DNA of 64,000 bases from Luteimonas sp. (lineage in GTDB: Bacteria; Pseudomonadota; Gammaproteobacteria; Xanthomonadales; Xanthomonadaceae), in assembly GCA_024707405.1 (NCBI GenBank), contig JANPZU010000001.1, positions 518,877 through 582,876 of the forward strand, in the 5' to 3' direction. Below, in pieces: positions 61,721 through 64,000 of this stretch. Below the pieces are notes generated by a model. That model was not told the origin of the DNA. It saw only the letters and a program-made list of their open reading frames with translations, and ran no database searches. Each line of letters begins with the position of its first letter. Position 1 is the first letter of the stretch. Position numbers and translations under genes: made by a program.

Positions 61721-62353
61721 TTACTTCGAGTACAACTCGACGATCAGCGCTTCGTTGATGTCGGCCGGCAGGTCGCCGCGATCCGGAACCGCCTTGAACA
61801 CGCCGCTGAACTTCTTCTGGTCGACCTCGACCCACGACGGGGTGAGATCCATCGAGGAAGCGACGTTCAGCGATTCCTGCACGCGCAGCTGCTTCTGGGC
61901 CTTCTCGGACAGGGCGATCGCATCGCCCGCCTTGATCTGGTAGGACGGCAGGTTGACCGGCTTGCCGTTGACCGTGACGCCACGATGCGAGACCAGCTGG
62001 CGTGCCGACGGACGGGTCACCGCGAAACCCATGCGGTAGACCACGTTGTCCAGGCGCGTCTCGAGGAGCTGCAGCAGGTTTTCACCCGTGTTGCCCTTCT
62101 TGGTCGAAGCCTTCTTGTAGTAGTTGCGGAACTGCCGCTCCAGCAGGCCGTAGATGCGCTTGACCTTCTGCTTCTCGCGCAGCTGGGTGGCGTAGTCGGA
62201 CAGCTTGCCCTTGCGGGTGTTGGTCGCGCCGTGCTGGCCGGGCTTCTGCTCCAGCTTGCACTTGGAATCCAACGCGCGCGTCGGGCTCTTGAGCGACAGG
62301 TCGGCGCCTTCGCGGCGCGCGAGCTTACAGGTAGGACCGATATAACGAGCCAT
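61721..62353 (-). CDS. rpsD: 30S ribosomal protein S4
   Basis: This 210-residue S4 begins [19 protein letters not shown] and carries the S4 RNA-binding domain ([39 protein letters not shown]). S4 starts 30S assembly and represses the alpha operon in E. coli by binding its leader RNA. It is 14 bases after rpsK. Confidence 0.98.
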   Translation of the reverse strand: MARYIGPTCKLARREGADLSLKSPTRALDSKCKLEQKPGQHGATNTRKGKLSDYATQLREKQKVKRIYGLLERQFRNYYKKASTKKGNTGENLLQLLETRLDNVVYRMGFAVTRPSARQLVSHRGVTVNGKPVNLPSYQIKAGDAIALSEKAQKQLRVQESLNVASSMDLTPSWVEVDQKKFSGVFKAVPDRGDLPADINEALIVELYSK

Positions 62354-62367
62354 TTCTTATCGCTCCC

Positions 62368-62760
62368 TTAGACGCGACGCTTCTTCGGCGGACGGCACCC
62401 GTTGTGCGGGATCGGCGTCACGTCGATGATGTTGGTGATCTTGTAGCCCACGTTGTTCAACGAACGCACGGCCGACTCACGACCCGCACCCGGGCCCTTG
62501 ATGCGGACTTCCAGCGACTTCACGCCGTAGTCCAGCGCATCCTTGCCCGCCTTCTCGGCGGCGACCTGCGCGGCGAACGGGGTGGACTTGCGCGAACCGC
62601 GGAAACCCGCGCCGCCCGAAGTCGCCCACGACAGCGCGTTGCCCTGGCGGTCGGTGATGGTGATGATGGTGTTGTTGAACGAAGCGTGCACATGCGCGAT
62701 GCCGTCGGTGACGACGCGCTTGATCTTCTTCTTCTGCTTGGCAGCTGCCGGCTTGGCCAT
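62368..62760 (-). CDS. rpsK: 30S ribosomal protein S11
   Basis: This 130-residue S11 has [49 protein letters not shown] and ends [12 protein letters not shown], as expected. It lies in the rpsM-rpsK-rpsD order, with 15 bases to rpsM. Confidence 0.99.
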   Translation of the reverse strand: MAKPAAAKQKKKIKRVVTDGIAHVHASFNNTIITITDRQGNALSWATSGGAGFRGSRKSTPFAAQVAAEKAGKDALDYGVKSLEVRIKGPGAGRESAVRSLNNVGYKITNIIDVTPIPHNGCRPPKKRRV

Positions 62761-62775
62761 GTCGGATGTCCTCGA

Positions 62776-63132
62776 TTACTTCTTGATGGCCTTGCGCGGA
62801 CCCTTGCGGGTACGGGCATTGGTCCGGGTGCGCTGGCCACGCAGCGGCAGGCCACGACGATGGCGCAGGCCGCGGTAGCAACCCAGATCCATCAGGCGCT
62901 TGATGGCCATGCCGATCTCGCGACGCAGGTCGCCTTCGACCACGTACTTGCCGACTTCGGCGCGCAGACGCTCGACTTCGGGCTCGGACAGGTCACGGAT
63001 CTTGGTGGACACCGGCACGCCGGCGGCCTCGCAGACCTGCTTGGAACGGGTACGGCCGATGCCGTAGATGCTTTGAAGCCCAACCCAGACATGCTTCTGG
63101 GCAGGCAGATTGACACCTGCAATACGCGCCAT
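62776..63132 (-). CDS. rpsM: 30S ribosomal protein S13
   Basis: This 118-residue S13 starts [30 protein letters not shown] and ends [18 protein letters not shown]. It is the first gene of the alpha operon. A 369-base gap separates it from secY upstream; the rpmJ gene found there in some bacteria was not seen. Confidence 0.99.
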   Translation of the reverse strand: MARIAGVNLPAQKHVWVGLQSIYGIGRTRSKQVCEAAGVPVSTKIRDLSEPEVERLRAEVGKYVVEGDLRREIGMAIKRLMDLGCYRGLRHRRGLPLRGQRTRTNARTRKGPRKAIKK

Positions 63133-63501
63133 GCGCGGATCTCCAACTGGTTGGTCGGCCGGAATGTGGGTTCCGGCGGAGTGAACACGAAATTCTAACA
63201 GGGTCTCGGGGTACTTGGAAGCCGCCGGCGCCTGGCGCCGTCGACCCGGCATGGGGAGTGTGCCCATGCTCCGGCGATGGATCCTGGTCGGCAGCTGCGG
63301 TCTCCCGCCCCTGCCCCGCGCGCTACTCTGGCGCGCGGATCACCCGAACCCACCCGTGCACGAGACCGCCGCACGGGTCGCCCATCTATGGATCCGGGTG
63401 TGTCGACCGGATCCGGCGCGGCATCCTGCCGCCTGTCCCCGCCGGGCCTCCTGTCCCGCGGCTGGCCCCCGGCAAATCCGGGAAGCCTCGATTCCAGCAG
63501 G
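63133..63501. other. secY-rpsM intergenic region
   Basis: These 369 bases hold no gene that I can support, including the short rpmJ. They contain a GC-rich hairpin (CCGCGCGC, TACTCTG, GCGCGCGG at 63316-63338) and a possible minus-strand promoter at 63192-63220. The region is where an S4-binding leader would be expected. Confidence 0.6.
63192..63220 (-). promoter_or_regulatory. candidate promoter of rpsM
   Basis: On the minus strand TTCCAA (63220-63215) is followed after 17 bases by TAGAAT (63197-63192). The -10 is good, the -35 weak. It would give a leader of about 50-60 bases before the rpsM ATG. Confidence 0.35.
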
Positions 63502-64000
63502 TCAGCGACCGGTCAAACCGGTGCGCGACCCTTTCAGGTTGGCCTTCTTCAACAGGCTCTCGTACTGGTGCGACATCAGGTGCGCCTGGATCTGCGCGAT
63601 GAAGTCCATCACCACCACCACCACGATCAACAGCGAGGTGCCGCCGAAGTAGAACGAAACACCCAGCTCGGCGCGCATGAATTCCGGCAGCAGGCAGACC
63701 AGCACCAGGTAGGCCGCGCCGGCGGCGGTCAGTCGCGTCAGCACGCCATCGATGTAGTCGGCCGTGGCCTTGCCCGGACGGATACCCGGGATTAACGCAC
63801 CAGACTTCTTGAGGTTGTCCGCGGTTTCCTGCGAGTTGAACACGAGCGCGGTGTAGAAGAACGCGAAACCCGCGATCAGACCCGCATACAGCAGGATATA
63901 CAGCGGCTCGCCCGGCGACAGCGCCTGTGCCGCACGCTGCAGCCACGTCGCCGAACCGGCCTGGCCGAACCAGGTCGAGGCCGTGGCCGGGAACATGATG
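63502..64000 (-). CDS. secY: preprotein translocase subunit SecY, C-terminal part
   Basis: The gene runs off the right edge of the window, so only the last 166 residues or so are visible. Hydrophobic helices with [23 protein letters not shown] and [31 protein letters not shown] are typical of SecY helices 8-10 and the tail. [17 protein letters not shown] wording ([22 protein letters not shown]) marks the C5 cytosolic loop used for ribosome and SecA contact. The stop is at 63502-63504. Confidence 0.97.
   Translation of the reverse strand, partial: IMFPATASTWFGQAGSATWLQRAAQALSPGEPLYILLYAGLIAGFAFFYTALVFNSQETADNLKKSGALIPGIRPGKATADYIDGVLTRLTAAGAAYLVLVCLLPEFMRAELGVSFYFGGTSLLIVVVVVMDFIAQIQAHLMSHQYESLLKKANLKGSRTGLTGR

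Noticed and set aside
63133..63501. A possible rpmJ (L36) gene
   Set aside because: I could not find the short basic Cys-containing L36 pattern in this gap in any frame.

Overview
The window looks like a chromosomal segment of a high-GC gammaproteobacterium of the Xanthomonadaceae/Lysobacteraceae type (Lysobacter, Luteimonas, Stenotrophomonas or similar). I infer this from the high-GC codon use, the protein sequences, an S46 dipeptidyl-peptidase, AcnD/PrpF methylcitrate genes, and palindromic repeats headed by GTAG like the REPs known from Stenotrophomonas. I did no database search. No prophage, transposase, CRISPR array, tRNA or rRNA gene was found.

Layout, left to right. (1) 1-14 kb: a DUF1428 end, an M20-like peptidase with altered metal ligands, a GH5 hydrolase, histidine-utilisation genes in two places (hutU; hutF with divergent hutI), an ENPP-type phosphodiesterase lipoprotein split at a C10 tract, an Ada-AlkA fusion coupled to a methyltransferase, a UbiM-like hydroxylase and a secreted M19 dipeptidase. 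(2) 14.7-20.3 kb: ribosomal bTHX; a MerC-domain protein divergent from a His-rich ZnuD-like receptor; a coupled marR-MFS-cupin operon behind a perfect palindrome; and Zur. (3) 20.3-38 kb: housekeeping and metabolism, with gltX, lpxH, a DUF455 ferritin-like protein, purF, a SPOR protein, folC, a histidine phosphatase, an S46 peptidase, tdh-kbl, a pseudouridine synthase, an OmpA-family porin with a frameshift, and fadH. (4) 38-52 kb: a cell-wall hydrolase, a GST and a complete methylcitrate (propionate) locus: prpF, a 2H phosphoesterase, an SRPBCC protein, acnD, prpC, a membrane protein, prpB, a divergent HTH-citrate-synthase fusion, an M14 peptidase and prpE. (5) 52-60 kb: mdh, a glutaredoxin, an aminotransferase, a cyclophilin, typA, DUF2127, class II DAHP synthase and dsbB. 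(6) 60-64 kb: the alpha ribosomal operon (rpsM-rpsK-rpsD-rpoA-rplQ) and the end of secY.

How the genes fit together. PrpE activates propionate. PrpC condenses propionyl-CoA with oxaloacetate. AcnD and PrpF convert 2-methylcitrate towards methylisocitrate. PrpB cleaves that to pyruvate and succinate, and Mdh, encoded just beyond, can regenerate oxaloacetate. The most interesting candidate for a little-described system is the divergent gene at 47402-48634. It joins a small helix-turn-helix domain to a citrate synthase domain that keeps the catalytic His/His/Asp. It is preceded by tandem TTGAYCAA repeats placed one helical turn apart, so it may be a regulator that senses, or turns over, the pathway's own metabolites.

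Two otherwise intact exported-protein genes (about 6.1 kb and 34.8 kb) are each broken by a single-base change. Sequence error, phase variation and real decay cannot be told apart from this window alone. Coordinates and start codons were chosen by eye.
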